64,000 nt of DNA from Saccharothrix syringae (GCF_009498035.1 NZ_CP034550.1:5580001-5644000); one strand, 5' to 3'; positions 1-9,823 are shown, numbered from the stretch's first letter. Program-made: numbers and translations. The notes: generated from the letters alone by a model not told the origin.

Positions 1-54
1 CAACCAGTACTCCGACTCCAGATCAAGTCTGCGCTTACGCCCACGCCTCGCCAT
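1..54 (-). pseudogene. IS30-type transposase, N-terminal piece cut by window edge
   Basis: Reading the minus strand from an ATG at 54 gives 18 codons starting MARRGRKRRLDLESEYW. This Arg-rich start followed by a Leu-Glu-Tyr-Trp helix resembles the first residues of actinobacterial IS30-family transposases. The rest lies outside the window, so whether the element is complete cannot be judged. It abuts a second transposase remnant on the other strand, which suggests nested insertions. Family assignment rests on recognition of the N-terminus only. Confidence 0.45.
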
Positions 55-75
55 CAACACGCCCTTCATGATCAG

Positions 76-300
76 GTGTGTTGCAACAAGCGCTGGAACC
101 CGCGCGTCGCCAGGGGGGCAGTTTTCACGCGTCGTCGACACAAACCCGGCCACCGCACCCGGCTGATCTACCGCATGCTGGTCCACCGCGGCCGCAAGGG
201 CGAGAAGAAGGGCTTCCGCGAGACCGACTTCGCCGCCCCTGCTGGACGCCGCCCACCGGCAGTTGGGCGGGAACATCGTGCTGGTGTGGGACCGCTGGAC
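76..300 (+). pseudogene. IS630-type transposase remnant (DDE core)
   Basis: Two frames together encode RTRLIYRMLVHRGRKGEKKG, then a Phe-Arg-Glu segment, then LLDAAHRQLGGNIVLVWDRW. This is the stretch of an IS630-family transposase around its second catalytic Asp (VWD). The intact-length IS630 transposase at 27.0 kb in this window has the matching segment (HGRKGERRAFTW ... VWIWDNLNVHKA). The frame changes by one base at about 238, in a run of four C. Neither an N- nor a C-terminal part is present, so it is a dead fragment. Confidence 0.6.
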
Positions 301-439
301 GGCTGCAGGCGGGTTCCGAGCGGCGACCGCTCGGAACCCGCTTCGCGCGTACCCGAGGATCGGACCAGCCCGGCCGGGGTCGGCGACTCGTGCGGGCTGC
401 CCGCTCGATCAGGGCCACAGGAACACGATCAGGATCGCG

Positions 440-765
440 GTCACCGCCTCAGCGGAGAGGTGGTCTCGTCGAGGATCTGGCTGACCAGCGCCGGGGTGGG
501 CGCGTAGCCACCGATGTACTCGAACAGCGCGCGCGGACGTACTGGCGGCGCGCTGGCTTGTCGTAGAGCGCGCGGAAGTCGCGGTCGTCGTCAAGTTGCT
601 GAGCGAAGCCGTCGAGGCCGGCGTCGGCGTACGCCTGGCGGGCGTCGTGTCCGACTTGGCCGGGCGCACCGTGCAGGACGCGCCACACCAGCCGGGCCGG
701 GAGCACCGGGTGCGTGCCGCAGGCGGCTTCGGCCAAGTCCGGCAGGGTGGTGCGTCGGACGTGGA
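440..765 (-). pseudogene. Unrecognised protein, C-terminal fragment with a frameshift
   Basis: On the minus strand, protein-like sequence runs LPDLAEAACGTHPVLPARLV ... GLDGFAQQLDDDRDFRALYD, then after a one-base slip in a CGCGCG run near 530 continues LFEYIGGYAPTPALVSQILD and stops near 445. Residue composition is balanced, unlike the Arg/Pro-rich translations of the other frames here. I do not recognise the family. The 5' end is lost: upstream of about 765 the coding signal switches to the plus strand. Confidence 0.3.
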
Positions 766-769
766 GCCC

Positions 770-1204
770 GGCTGCTGGTCGGTCACCATCGACCTGGTCA
801 GCGGCGAGCGGGTCGGCCAGAACGTGGCCGGCGCGCTCGCCCGCGCCGTGCGGGCGTTCGTGCGGCAGCTCGGCGACGGGTTCCCCACGCCGCGGGTGGC
901 GTGCGAGCCGCCCACCGCGTGGACCGTGCTGGAGGACCCGGCGCTGCTCGACGAGGTGCTGCCGGGCGTGGAGCGGCTGCTGGTGGAGGCGTGGGCGGGC
1001 GGCGACCCGCAGCACCGGGAGCGGGTCGAGCCGGAGCCCCCGGCGGCGGAGGAGCGCGAGCCCGACTCCGGCACCAGGCTGCTGCTCCGGGTGGACGTGG
1101 CCACGGACCGGTCGGCCGGCGCCGAGTGGCAGGCACGGGCCGTGGCCAGCCGGGTCGCGCGGAATGGCAAGATCACCCGGGTGGCCCGCGCGAACTCCTA
1201 CTGA
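770..1204 (+). pseudogene. Unrecognised protein, 5'-truncated
   Basis: The plus frame ending in TGA at 1202-1204 has balanced composition from about 770 on: CWSVTIDLVSGERVGQNVAG, then FVRQLGDGFPTPRVACEPP, LLDEVLPGVERLLVEAW and a basic C-terminus. The frame is open back to 596, but sequence before about 770 looks like the shadow of the minus-strand fragment. It is therefore probably the last 140 or so residues of a longer gene whose start has been lost. No family recognised. Confidence 0.3.
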
Positions 1205-1599
1205 GAGTGCACGTCGACCTCGGTTCGACCGCGAACCTCCTGACGTGGCGCTACGGGAGGCGGTGGCGTCGCTGGGCCTTTCGGGGTGGTCGGAACCGTC
1301 GTGGTCGGGGCCCTCGGCGGTGGCGCGCTGGTCAGCCGCACCCGTCCCACCAGCCGGGATAACCGCTCTGGAACTCACCGCGACACCGGCCTCGGCATTC
1401 GTGTGGACGGTGCCCGGCTGAAGTGGACTTCGTTGATCCGATCGAGTGGATTTCCGCCTCCACCCGGTCAGCCGATCTTGCTTGCGGGACATGAAAATTT
1501 AGGTACTACTTTCAACTAGGGAGAAAGCTGTATCGCAGCGCCGCTATTCCAGCTGGATGGCGGACAGGCTGCCATCCGTACCACCCATAGGAGGTCGCG
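1205..1599. other. Gap without a supported gene
   Basis: All frames are either short or Arg/Pro/Ser-rich without recognisable motifs. A locally AT-richer patch at about 1490-1540 could hold the promoter of the small ORF that starts at 1600, but I see no clear -35/-10 pair. Confidence 0.3.
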
Positions 1600-1827
1600 A
1601 TGGGGTGGTCGGTGAAGTCCGGGCGTGAGGGCCGTCGAAGACCGTCCGAGCGTCGTAGCTGGCAACGGGCTGCCGGTGTCTGTACGGATGTCGGCAATCT
1701 CGGTACTGCCGGGGCGGGGGTGCTCGCATTGAGCGGCGCGGCGCTCCCGACCTGGTTGGCCGGGGGCGCCGCAGTTGCCGGATACCTGGGCGCTGCACTG
1801 TGCAGGTGGATGAGCGCCCGTCGGTGA
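1600..1827 (+). CDS. Small predicted membrane protein
   Basis: 75 residues. The ATG at 1600 follows a strong Shine-Dalgarno (AGGAGG, about 1589-1594) at good spacing, the main reason to believe in the gene. Residues 1-28 are basic and polar. Residues 33-68 form two short hydrophobic segments rich in Gly and Ala, separated by a Pro-Thr-Trp turn, and the C-terminus is basic (RWMSARR), so it may be a hairpin in the membrane with both ends cytoplasmic. No family recognised. It stands alone between decayed segments. Confidence 0.45.
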   Translation: MGWSVKSGREGRRRPSERRSWQRAAGVCTDVGNLGTAGAGVLALSGAALPTWLAGGAAVAGYLGAALCRWMSARR

Positions 1828-2745
1828 GCTTGCCGCTCTCCGGTTGCTTCCCTACAGGGGGCGGTGGCCCGGCAGCCAGCCGGGTCACCGCTCCCCTGGG
1901 GAACACCCTGCTCCACAACGCAAGCCCAATCAAAGGTGATCGCACCAACGCGAAGCAACGTTTCCCCCTATCCGGGGAAACGGTTGCACCGACAGTAAGC
2001 AGCGGAGGACCACTGTGTAACCCGGACGGCCGAACCCATGACGATCAGCGCGAGAGAACTGGTTACGGCACCGAGCACACCCTGCACCCCACCGAGCACC
2101 GCCTTGCGCATCGTGTACATCCCCTGTGCACCCCGCCGACCTCCAGGACCTCCGCCAGGACACAAAGACGAATATGGACCGGCGCCGCAGAGCCTGCCGA
2201 GGGCACGTCAACCACCACCGGCGCACGACCACGCCGGGCACCACGAACGCCAACCGCGGCCAAGCTCGCACAGCCTGCCGGCGAGCATCAGCAGGGCCCG
2301 ACACCGCGAGCCCAACGACCGCCCGGATCGGGCACTGACGGCCGAGACCACCCAAGCCCGAGCCGCGTCCGGGGTAACGGGTTGGCAGATGTCGGCCGCG
2401 GGCACCGCGAGTTGGGGTCCCGAACCGCTCACACCAAGGCCAGGTCGACGCGCCCGAGCCCGGCCGACTCGATGCCGAGACGACGCCGCAGCCGGGCACC
2501 AGCCGCCCGATCGGTGCGGACGCGGTGGACACTGCGGCACCACGTAACCCGTCGAACCAGCAGCGGCCGCTCAGCCGAGCACGCACCCGGTGTCCGGGCC
2601 CACGCGGGCAACACCGCGGCCGCCGATGCCGAGCAGGCCGGGGTCGTCGCGTCGGCGGCGCCGACCCACTACGACGACCGTGCCGCCACGGCGCGTCCTT
2701 GGCCGACAACTGCCGGAAGTACGAGGCCGAGGCATGACCGACTGC
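1828..2745. other. Degenerate stretch without a supported gene
   Basis: Several long open frames exist on both strands, but all are dominated by Arg, Pro, Thr and Ala and none shows a motif or a convincing ribosome-binding site. High GC alone keeps the frames open. An isolated plausible peptide (ADNCRKYEAEA) near 2702-2737 may be a scrap of a former gene. Confidence 0.3.
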
Positions 2746-2973
2746 TCCACCGCAGCCGAACCGATCACCGACCCGACGACGCGCTGTTGGACTACATCTG
2801 CAACGGCAACCTGGACGACGACGCGAGACCCGGGCACTCGGGAACGCCCATGGCGCCACGCCAGCCGCGGCCCTGGGTAACCGCTCGACGCGGGTCGAGC
2901 GCTCCATAATCACGCTGGCCGAGCTGTCCGACGTCGCGCCACGCACCCTGACGGCCTACGTCGCCCGAGGGCA
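2746..2973 (+). pseudogene. Remnant of a small helix-turn-helix protein
   Basis: In separate frames one reads DALLDYICNGNLDDDA (about 2776-2825) and then ITLAELSDVAPRTLTAYVAR (2909-2968). The second matches the recognition-helix part of short MerR/excisionase-like proteins common in actinobacterial integrative elements (pattern: LAELAGV-P-T---YVARGQ-P-PDGR). The expected tail after RGQ is replaced by unrelated sequence, and upstream the frame is broken. Family call is tentative. Confidence 0.35.
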
Positions 2974-3510
2974 GACCTCGGAACGCTGCGGCCTCGCCAA
3001 CGACACGGCCAGTCCCATGCGAGAGGAGACGGTCACGCGGGCCTGGACCCGGTTCCGGGTCAACCCGGGGCTCCTGCCAGCGGGTCCGGACCTGAGGAAC
3101 ATCCTGCTCGGCTGGCTCATGTCCACGGTCCGGGCATGCTGGACGTCCCTGGACTCCGCTCGGCCGGAAACCTCCCTCCACTGCAGGGGGCGCGCCGAGC
3201 CGAACGCCGACGCCCCTGTTTGCGCGGGTGCCTGCGTCGGCCAGGCGGCCGTGGTCGCGTGCCGGACAGCGATTCTCCCCGGCCCGGCACCCGATGCCGG
3301 GATAACGAAACGGCCACTGCCATGATCAATACGGAATCGGACCGTCACACTTCCCTGGCGGCCGTGGGGGTGCGGCCCGGGAGCGGCTTCCCCTGGAGAC
3401 TTCTCTCCTGCCCCGCGGCGATGTGCCGCAGCAGGGGCGGGAGGATCGGCAGGCGTTCTTCCCGTGCGTCCCCCACGACCGGTCCATCCGTTCGGGAACA
3501 AGGGGAACAC
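2974..3510. other. Gap upstream of the 3.5 kb gene
   Basis: No frame has a credible start, composition or motif. The frame of the next gene stays open here (back to 3136), but that part is Arg/Pro/Ser-rich and is better explained as non-coding leader. Confidence 0.3.
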
Positions 3511-4584
3511 GTGGTCCTGGCCCTGCTGAGGCACCCTCGCAAGACCTTCGCCGTGCTGTCGCTGATGCGCGAGGCCAAACGACGCGGCGTGACCTACGAG
3601 CAGCTGCCCGAGGAACTGGTCGTCGCACGCCTCTACCGCGTCGACGTCACCCGCTGGGGCCTGGCGCCCGACGCCGAGGTCGTCACCCGCGGCCCCGCCG
3701 ACCCCGAACTGGACGCCGCGTGCGCCGCCGCGACCGAGGGCGGCTGGGAGCCCGCCGCCGCGCTGCTGGCCTCCACCCGGGGCGACTGGGAACGCCGCGA
3801 CGAGGTCGTGCGGGCACTGGCCGACCACGTCGTGCGGGACGCGACTTTCCTGCAGCGCTGGCACGAGACCGACCCCGACAACGGCGACCTGGCCGTGCTG
3901 CACGCGCTGTCGCTGGTCTACCTGGCCTGGGAGGCACGCGGCACGGCGCGCGCCGCGCAGACCAGCCAGGCCCAATTCGCCGAATTCCACCGCCTGCTGC
4001 GCCTGGCGCAGACGACGGCACAGCACGCCGCGACGCTCCTGCCCGACGACCCCACCCCGTGGACGACGCTGGCGATGCTGGCCCGCGGCCTGTCCTACGA
4101 CCACCAGCGCTTCGGGCTGCTGTGGGACGAACTGCTCGCCCGGGATCCGCACCACCGGTCCGGACACGTGCAGGCCCTGCAGTACTGGTGCCGCAAGTGG
4201 CACGGGTCGGACGAACTGATGTGGGACTTCGCCACCCGCGCGGCCGCCTCCCCCGCCCTGGCCGCGCTGCCGCTGCAAGCCGCCCTCGAAACCGCCGACA
4301 AGACCCCGCAGATCTGGCGCTCGCCCCTGGTCCGCGACCCTCTGGAGACCCTGCTGGCACGACTGGAGGGCGAGGGCGCGGCCACCCGGGCGCTGCGCTC
4401 CGACCGCGGCCTGGCCATCACCGCCCTGGTGTTCGCCGAACGCTACGACGAGGCGCTCGCCCAGTTCCGCGTGCTGGGCCCCCACGCCGACGGCGAGCCC
4501 TGGCGCAGCTACTCCTCCACCCCACGCATGGACTTCCTGGAAGCCCGCATCGCGGTCTGCACCGCCGCCGGCAAACCCGCCTGA
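3511..4584 (+). CDS. Conserved-looking helical (TPR-like) protein of unknown function
   Basis: 357 residues from a GTG at 3511, chosen because AAGGGGA (3500-3506) sits just upstream and because composition becomes protein-like exactly there. The first 60 residues hold a basic segment (KTFAVLSLMREAKRRGVTYE). From about residue 85 to the end the protein is all-helical with repeated Ala/Leu helices and Trp-rich turns, and segments such as WTTLAMLARGL, DELLARDPHHRSGHVQALQYW and YDEALAQFRVLGPH resemble tetratricopeptide units. No signal peptide or membrane segment. Cytoplasmic location and a scaffold or stress role are inference. No neighbour appears co-transcribed. Confidence 0.65.
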   Translation: MVLALLRHPRKTFAVLSLMREAKRRGVTYEQLPEELVVARLYRVDVTRWGLAPDAEVVTRGPADPELDAACAAATEGGWEPAAALLASTRGDWERRDEVVRALADHVVRDATFLQRWHETDPDNGDLAVLHALSLVYLAWEARGTARAAQTSQAQFAEFHRLLRLAQTTAQHAATLLPDDPTPWTTLAMLARGLSYDHQRFGLLWDELLARDPHHRSGHVQALQYWCRKWHGSDELMWDFATRAAASPALAALPLQAALETADKTPQIWRSPLVRDPLETLLARLEGEGAATRALRSDRGLAITALVFAERYDEALAQFRVLGPHADGEPWRSYSSTPRMDFLEARIAVCTAAGKPA

Positions 4585-5285
4585 ACCCCCGGCCGCCCGA
4601 GCCGTTCTCCGGCCTCGACGGCCCAGGCGGTTCGTCCGTGCCCGCCGGGCACGCGTAGCGCGCTGACGCCTCGCCCGGGCATCTCCTGCCGCGCTGCGCA
4701 CAGGAACGGGACGGTGCGGCCGAGGCCGGGCGTGGACTGCCCAGGGCTTTCCGGGGTGGCCGGTCGAGCCGCGGCCTGGGTTGACCCGGCCGTCCTTTCC
4801 CGCGCCCGGTCACTGTCCCGTCCGTCTCGAACGCCGGAACGCTGCCGTGCCCGGAACTGCCGTCGCGGCAACGCCGATCGGTGTCCCCCGTGTGAGCGCC
4901 GACCTGCGGAGTCCGACCCACACCCGTCAGGGCGGCGCGGGTGTGGTCGGCTCGCGCGGGCACGAGCCCCTCCGGCGGCAGCGACAGTGGTGCGCGGCCC
5001 TCCCACCGGCGACGCCGCTGCCGTCGCCGGTGGGAGGGCCGAGGATGAGCCGGCTGGACCGGGCCGGGGTGTCCGCGCAGCAGCAGGACGAGTCCGGCGA
5101 CCCCGTCACCGGTGGGCAGGACGTCCTGGTGTAGCGGGCCGGGACAACGGCTGCGCCGGTCACCCGGCACACGTGCGGAACCGGGCCTGTGCACGCGGTA
5201 CCCCGTCACCACGGCCGAGGCTGGCGGGACATGAGCGCCGGCCCCACCCCGAGCACCACCGCAGCACGGTGACCGAACGGGTTGG
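4585..5285. other. Gap between convergent genes
   Basis: About 700 bases between convergent genes. It contains short GC-rich inverted repeats (for example CCGGCGACGCCG facing CGTCGCCGG near 5008-5036, and GTGCCCGCCGGGCAC near 4638) that could act as terminators. No frame in it looks coding. Confidence 0.35.
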
Positions 5286-5978
5286 TCAGGCGGCCACGAT
5301 GAGGTCGACCAGGGACTGGGCGAGGGTGTGCACGCTCGGCTGACCGGACCCAGCGGTCTTCCTGTCGATGCTGCTGACGTAGTGGAACCGCAGCACCTTG
5401 TTCCCGTGGGCGAACAACGCGGTGCAGCGATATTCGTACGGGGTGGCGAGGTACTGGTCGATGGTCAGGCCGTAGTCGACCGGGTCGCGCTCGCAGTAGC
5501 CGAACCGGTCGTCGATGATCGGCCGGGTGGAAGGCAGGCTCTCCTCGGAGTACCGCTGCCGGTCGTACCCCGACGGGTCGTGCTGCCGGGGATAGCACTC
5601 GGAGACCACGCGGGCCTGCTTGACCACCTCCCGGGCCGCGACCCCCTGGTAGACGACGCCGTAGAGGCTGTAGGTGGCCGTGCGGCCGTCGGGTGCGGTC
5701 CAGGTCCAGCGCTGCGTCCGACCGGCCAACGCCTGCCCCGCCGAGGCCAGCTCCCGGCACTCCACCAGCGGCTGCACCCCGGTCTCGGGCTCACCGGCCG
5801 GCACCAGGCCCGCCGGGCCGGTCACCTGCTCCCCCAACGCCAGCCTCGCCACCACCGCCGCGGCCGCCACTGCCGGATCCTCCGAGACGACCGGCGCGGC
5901 GGGCGGCCCCGCCTGCGCCGAACACCCCGCCACCAGCACACCGGCGCACACCAACGCCACCACACCACGCACGTACAT
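5286..5978 (-). CDS. Predicted secreted lipoprotein of unknown function
   Basis: 230 residues from the ATG at 5978 (an AGGGGG tract lies directly upstream; the in-frame start at 6029 would put 17 polar residues before the signal). MYVRGVVALVCAGVLVAGCS is a lipoprotein signal peptide with lipobox VAGC, so the protein should be anchored on the outer face of the membrane. The mature part has four further Cys, is rich in Tyr near RQHDPSGYDRQRYSEESL, and ends in a hydrophobic helix. The chain RWTWTAPDGRTATYSLYGVV looks like beta strands. No family recognised; no operon partner. Confidence 0.6.
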   Translation of the reverse strand: MYVRGVVALVCAGVLVAGCSAQAGPPAAPVVSEDPAVAAAAVVARLALGEQVTGPAGLVPAGEPETGVQPLVECRELASAGQALAGRTQRWTWTAPDGRTATYSLYGVVYQGVAAREVVKQARVVSECYPRQHDPSGYDRQRYSEESLPSTRPIIDDRFGYCERDPVDYGLTIDQYLATPYEYRCTALFAHGNKVLRFHYVSSIDRKTAGSGQPSVHTLAQSLVDLIVAA

Positions 5979-6303
5979 CCCCCTAGATCCAGATCCGGGA
6001 CGGGACTGTACTGCAGACCGAGCCGACACCGCGTCGATTTCGACGCGGGCCCGACCACGCCCGCTACACCGCGTGGCCGACCACCACCCAGCCGCCCCGG
6101 GACCACGGCCCGCCTGCCCGCGCCACGGGCCACCACACCAGGCCGACCGGTCGGCGGCCGGTCACCTCGTCCGTGCCGACTGGCAACCGGGCAGTGCTTG
6201 GAAAGTGCACAATTCGCGTGAGCGCTGGAGAGCGCGATCGCTGACCGGAGTCGCCGATGGCACCGGTGAGCCGCCTCGCCCAGTACGGTCACCATGTCGA
6301 CTG
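5979..6303. other. Intergenic region
   Basis: Lies between the lipoprotein start and the 3' end of the pentapeptide-type gene, both on the minus strand. An AT-richer patch (about 6190-6215) may carry the lipoprotein promoter. No gene seen. Confidence 0.3.
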
Positions 6304-7298
6304 CTACGGGGAGTCGACGAGGGCCACCTCGATTTCCACAAGGCGGTGCCAGGTGCCCTCACGGCCGTCGACCGGCTGGTGGTCGTCAGTGGCTCTCCAT
6401 CCGGTGGGCCAGTTCGAGGTCTCGACCGGATGCTGCGTGATCGCCCCGCCGCAATAGGCGTCCACGGTGAACGTCGCCCTGTCGAACCGGGCGTGGTGTG
6501 GTTGGCAGTGGTCGAGGTCGAGGTCGATGAGGGTGGCGCCGGTGAGGTTGAGGTCGGTGTCGGGCCAGTAGGTCTTGACCGGGTGGTCAGGGTTGGGGCC
6601 GGGGTGGAGGTGGGTGGTGAGGATGTGTTGGGCGGTGAGGCGGACTTCGCGTTCCTGGACGCGGTGGTCGTGGCGGGTGCGGGTGGGTTCGTCGGCGTTG
6701 TCGGCGGGTGGGTCTCCGGGGAGGGTGTAGGGCATGCGCAGGTAGGCGCACAGCACGTTGACCACGGTCTGGCGTTGGTGGGGTTGTCCTGGGCGAGGCG
6801 TTCCAGGGCGTAGAGCCCGGCCAGGCGGACCGGGGCCTTGTCCGAGCCGAGCTGTTCGGAGGCTTTGGTGTAGAGCTCGGTGATCCGGCGGGCCTCGGCA
6901 TCGGCACGGGCGTGCAGGGAGTCCTCGCGCTGAAGCTCGTAGGCGCGGGCGACGTCGGCCAGGTCGCGTTCCTTGTGCACCAGGCCGATCTCGGTGGCGT
7001 GCTGGCGGCGCCAGGCCAGGTAGAGGGCGAAGAGCCCGCCGCCACCGATACCGATGCTCAACCCGGTGCGCAGGGCCTCGAATCGGGCGGTCACCAGCGC
7101 CTGACCGGACAATCCTGCGGTGCCCGCCCACCACAGCACCAGCACCACCCCCGCGGTGAGCACGGCGATGCCCACCGCGACCAGCGCGATCGCCCCGGAC
7201 GGCATCGGCCGCAGCGGCCCCCGCACCGACGGCGTCGGCACCGGGAGCGCGGACGGCGCCGACGGCCGGGGTAACGGGGCAGGACGTTCGTCGCTCAT
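6304..7298 (-). pseudogene. Pentapeptide-repeat-type membrane protein, frameshifted
   Basis: Starts at ATG 7298. Two membrane helices (about residues 33-56 and 75-95) are followed by the family's typical linker TEIGLVHKERDLADVARAYE, a helical stretch ending LAGLYALERLAQDNPT, then VVNVLCAYLRMPY and, near the end, a short pentapeptide-like run (NLTGATLIDLDLD ... ARFDRATF). The frame changes at about 6777: one C is missing where family members read PTQRQTVVNV, so the raw frame runs into Thr/Pro-rich nonsense. The second frame continues to TAG at 6304-6306. With one base restored the gene would be whole, so this may be an assembly error rather than decay. Function of this actinobacterial family is not known to me. 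Confidence 0.65.
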
Positions 7299-8189
7299 AC
7301 CTGGATCATCGTCCCCGGACTTGCCCTTATAACCCCCACCCCGCCTCGCGGGTCACAGTGGGATGCCGAGACTGTGCAGGCCCGGCCGCAGCAAGCCAGA
7401 CCTACGCCGCGGAAAGCTGGGCGGAAAGCCTGAAGCGACGCAGGAACGCGGCCAGGTTCGGAACGGGGAATCGGTCGGCGGCGAGGCCCCCTGGGCGTGA
7501 TCAGCTCGCGCAGCAACGCCCTCGATTCATCCCGTCCGGCGGTCCGGGTGGGCATCACTCCACATCAGACCCGCTCGCGATCCCGGCCCCGGACCGCCGG
7601 ACACGCCGAGCCGGGCACCGGCACCGACCGGCCGCCGTGGGTCCGGCCGACAGGGCTGCGGCGTACCCCTTGCAGGCGGCGTGGAATCGCGGCGTGGTGG
7701 GCGCGGACATCCTCCTCGGACACCCGGAACGCCTGCCCGACCTGCCGGGCGAGCACTGAGGCCAGGTCGACGCGCAGCACGACGACCACCGGGACCCGGT
7801 GCTCGCCACCGACGGGCGACCACGGCTGCGCGCCGGGCGGCCGGCGATGTCCCGTCGACCACCCCGGAACTCCCGACCGCGCACCGGGCTGCCGATTCGG
7901 CGTGCGCACCGCCGACCACGCGGGCGGTGACCAGCTCTGCCCGGCCACCGCAGCCAGGCAGAGGGCCGTCGAGAACATGCCGGCGGCTGTCGCAGGAGAC
8001 CACCGCCGTTTTCGGGCCGGTCCGGCGGGTACGCAGGAAGGGACGGCGTCGACGACCATGCGTCGAAATTCGTCCACCAAGCCCAGGTCCAGGGCCCGGG
8101 GCCATGTCCCGGGCCGGCCGGCCCGGGAAGCGGCCCGCGGCGATGACGCCCGGACTCCGGGCGCACCGCCGTGCCGAACGGTGAACGAT
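7299..8189. other. Degenerate stretch without a supported gene
   Basis: Long frames overlap on both strands but none has a motif, a clear ribosome-binding site or balanced composition over more than 30 residues. Short protein-like scraps on the minus strand (for example LARQVGQAFRVSEEDVRAHH near 7720-7780) suggest decayed genes. Confidence 0.3.
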
Positions 8190-8523
8190 TCAGTCCGTCT
8201 CGGCCCAGCCCGTAGCGTTCGGCCGACCGCCGCGGCTGGTCAGCAGTCCCCACAGGGCGTCGCGGACAACGCTCAGGGCACCTCGGCATCCGCCGGGAAC
8301 TCGGCGGCCGTGCCGAAGCAGCCGAAGCAGACACCCCGGGGTTGACCTGCTCGCCGCGCAGGTACCACGTGCTCTCCGCGCCGCTGTACCGCACGGCGCC
8401 GAGACCGGTGCGCCCGCCGGCCCCGATGAGCAGCTCGTGGCCGAGCAGGCCATCGCTCGTGGCCGAGGAGGACGACAACGGCATCACGCCGTCGCCGTCT
8501 GAGGAACAGCTCGCCATCATCAC
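8190..8523 (-). pseudogene. Imm1-like immunity protein, two frameshifts
   Basis: Three frames read in order give LLGHELLIGAGGRTGLGAVR ... STWYLRGEQVNPG, then CFGCFGTAAEFPADAEVP, then LSVVRDALWGLLTSRGGRPN and a stop at 8190. This order (Gly-rich strand, Trp-Tyr-x-Arg-Gly, then EFPADAEVPL-VV-DA) is that of actinobacterial Imm1-family immunity proteins, which neutralise polymorphic toxins. The first frame change is in CCCCGGGG near 8338, the second in the CCC of the Val-Pro-Leu codons near 8279. No toxin gene is recognisable beside it. The N-terminus is uncertain. Confidence 0.5.
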
Positions 8524-8782
8524 CGCGGCGCACCGGCGCGCGAGTACACGAACGGGCTGAAGGCCAGGCTGGATTCCGGGCGCCTCGCGTGCACCCCGAC
8601 CCGGTGGTGGACGCAGATCCTCCGCTGTTTAGAGGGCAACCTCCCGGTCATCTACGACGACCAGGGCCCACTTCGGCCACTACCTCTACGTGTTCGCCTC
8701 CACTGGCGGCATCAGCCGAGCCCAGGCAGGCCACATCCTCGTGGTCTTGGGCGAGGTCGGAGCGGATGCGGTGCATCGGTGA
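8500..8782 (+). pseudogene. Unrecognised protein remnant with frameshifts
   Basis: Plus-strand pieces join as EQLAIITAAHRR, EYTNGLKARLDSGRLACTPT and RWWTQILRCLEGNLPVIYDD, then one base slipped at about 8669, HFGHYLYVFASTGGISRAQA and GHILVVLGEVGADAVHR before TGA at 8780-8782. Residue usage is clearly protein-like across the two frame changes. The family is not recognised. It overlaps the 5' part of the Imm1-like remnant on the other strand, so at least one of the two has lost its end. Confidence 0.35.
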
Positions 8783-9249
8783 GCTGCTTCGGGTTCATGT
8801 CGGGTCGTGTGCGCACCATGCTGCTTGGCATCGTCGGGCGCTCGGGCGGTGGACCACACGCGATCCTGTGAGATTCGCGGAACCTCCTGGTCAACACCGA
8901 GATCCCGTCACCACCCGCAGGCGGCCTGCTATCTCAACGACCACCCGGTCGGTGTAACGGGGCTACGAGATCGACCTGTCACGCCGCAACGCAGCTTCAT
9001 GGCGTTGAGCCGGATAAATGCCCATCAGGCACCGCCTGTCGCAGCTCAGCGGTCCGCATCTCCCATGGCCCGATCATGTGCGCTGGCGCGCGTGGTCGGT
9101 GCAAGTGGTCGGGCACGCCCGGTAGGGTCTGCTCCACGAGGTACGGCTGATCGTCAAGCCGCTCTCCCAGCCCGCTGCGGTTCCGGCTCTGTTCTTCGCC
9201 GGAGGCAACAGCGGCACCCGGTTGGGTTTCACCTCCGGCGTGGGCTAGG
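8783..9249. other. Gap with a possible C-terminal gene scrap
   Basis: A plus-strand frame ending in TAG at 9247-9249 reads GLLHEVRLIVKPLSQPAAVP and ALFFAGGNSGTRLGFTSGVG, which is protein-like, but an in-frame stop lies directly upstream (about 9122). It may be the tail of a lost gene that once preceded the small ORF at 9262. Nothing else supported. Confidence 0.25.
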
Positions 9250-9261
9250 AGGTGGTGCACG

Positions 9262-9486
9262 TTGACCGACCAGCAGGGCCCCGAGGAGCCACCTGAACCA
9301 CCAGAACCACCAAGGTGGTCCCGCCGACGAGTTGCCCAGGTCCTGAGTAGCTCGGGTGTCGTGATGGAGGTCGCCGCGGTCGTGGCGTCCGCCCCGGACG
9401 ACGGAAGCCCGACGATCTTTGTGACCGCCGGGCTCCTCGCCATCGGTCTCCACGTCGCAGCGAGTCGCATCCGCAAGACGAGGTGA
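9262..9486 (+). CDS. Small membrane protein with acidic proline-rich N-terminus
   Basis: 74 residues from a TTG at 9262, placed nine bases after AGGAGG (9247-9252). Residues 4-17 are Pro/Glu repeats (EEPPEPPEPP), followed by a basic segment and two hydrophobic stretches (about residues 30-42 and 50-66), then basic RIRKTR. The stop overlaps the GTG of the next small frame. No family recognised. Confidence 0.4.
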   Translation: MTDQQGPEEPPEPPEPPRWSRRRVAQVLSSSGVVMEVAAVVASAPDDGSPTIFVTAGLLAIGLHVAASRIRKTR

Positions 9487-9764
9487 CCACCGCCGGCGGC
9501 CGGGAAGCAGCAGGGATTGCGGCCCTGTTGATCAGCTTCTCGGCCGTTGGCGTCTTACGCGCCGTCTATCACTCGAATGAGCTAAGTAGCGCACGGGGCA
9601 AACCATACCCCCTGGCCAGCGGGGGTACTCAAGCCGACGCGACAGCGGGTCGGAATACCATCACGGCTCCTACCCCCATCTGCCTGCGGATATCCTGGTT
9701 CGCTCCTCAACGGCTGTCACGGAGACCAGCCAGACGGAGGACATGCCCAGAGCGCTTGGGCTAG
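9483..9764 (+). CDS. Possible small membrane protein, translationally coupled
   Basis: 93 codons from a GTG at 9483 whose last bases overlap the TGA of the preceding small gene (GTGA), the arrangement expected for coupled translation. Only residues 8-30 (hydrophobic, GIAALLISFSAVGVLRAVYH) look like real protein; the C-terminal third is Arg/Thr-rich and may be non-coding. Weak call. Confidence 0.25.
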   Translation: MTTAGGREAAGIAALLISFSAVGVLRAVYHSNELSSARGKPYPLASGGTQADATAGRNTITAPTPICLRISWFAPQRLSRRPARRRTCPERLG

Positions 9765-9823
9765 CAGCAACCTGAGACCACCCGGCCTGATGAGACCAAG
9801 CAGTGGCTGCCACGCGGTCAAGC

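Noticed and set aside
449..1492. 347-codon minus-strand frame
   Set aside because: Between about 770 and 1200 it is only the antisense shadow of the protein-like plus frame; only the part below about 765 looks real and is reported as a fragment.
1800..2909. 369-codon plus frame and a 338-codon minus frame over the same stretch
   Set aside because: Both are Arg/Pro/Thr/Ala-rich, lack motifs and binding sites, and are kept open by high GC.
2956..4701. 581-codon minus frame
   Set aside because: Antisense of the gene at 3511-4584, Gln/Gly/Arg-rich without motif.
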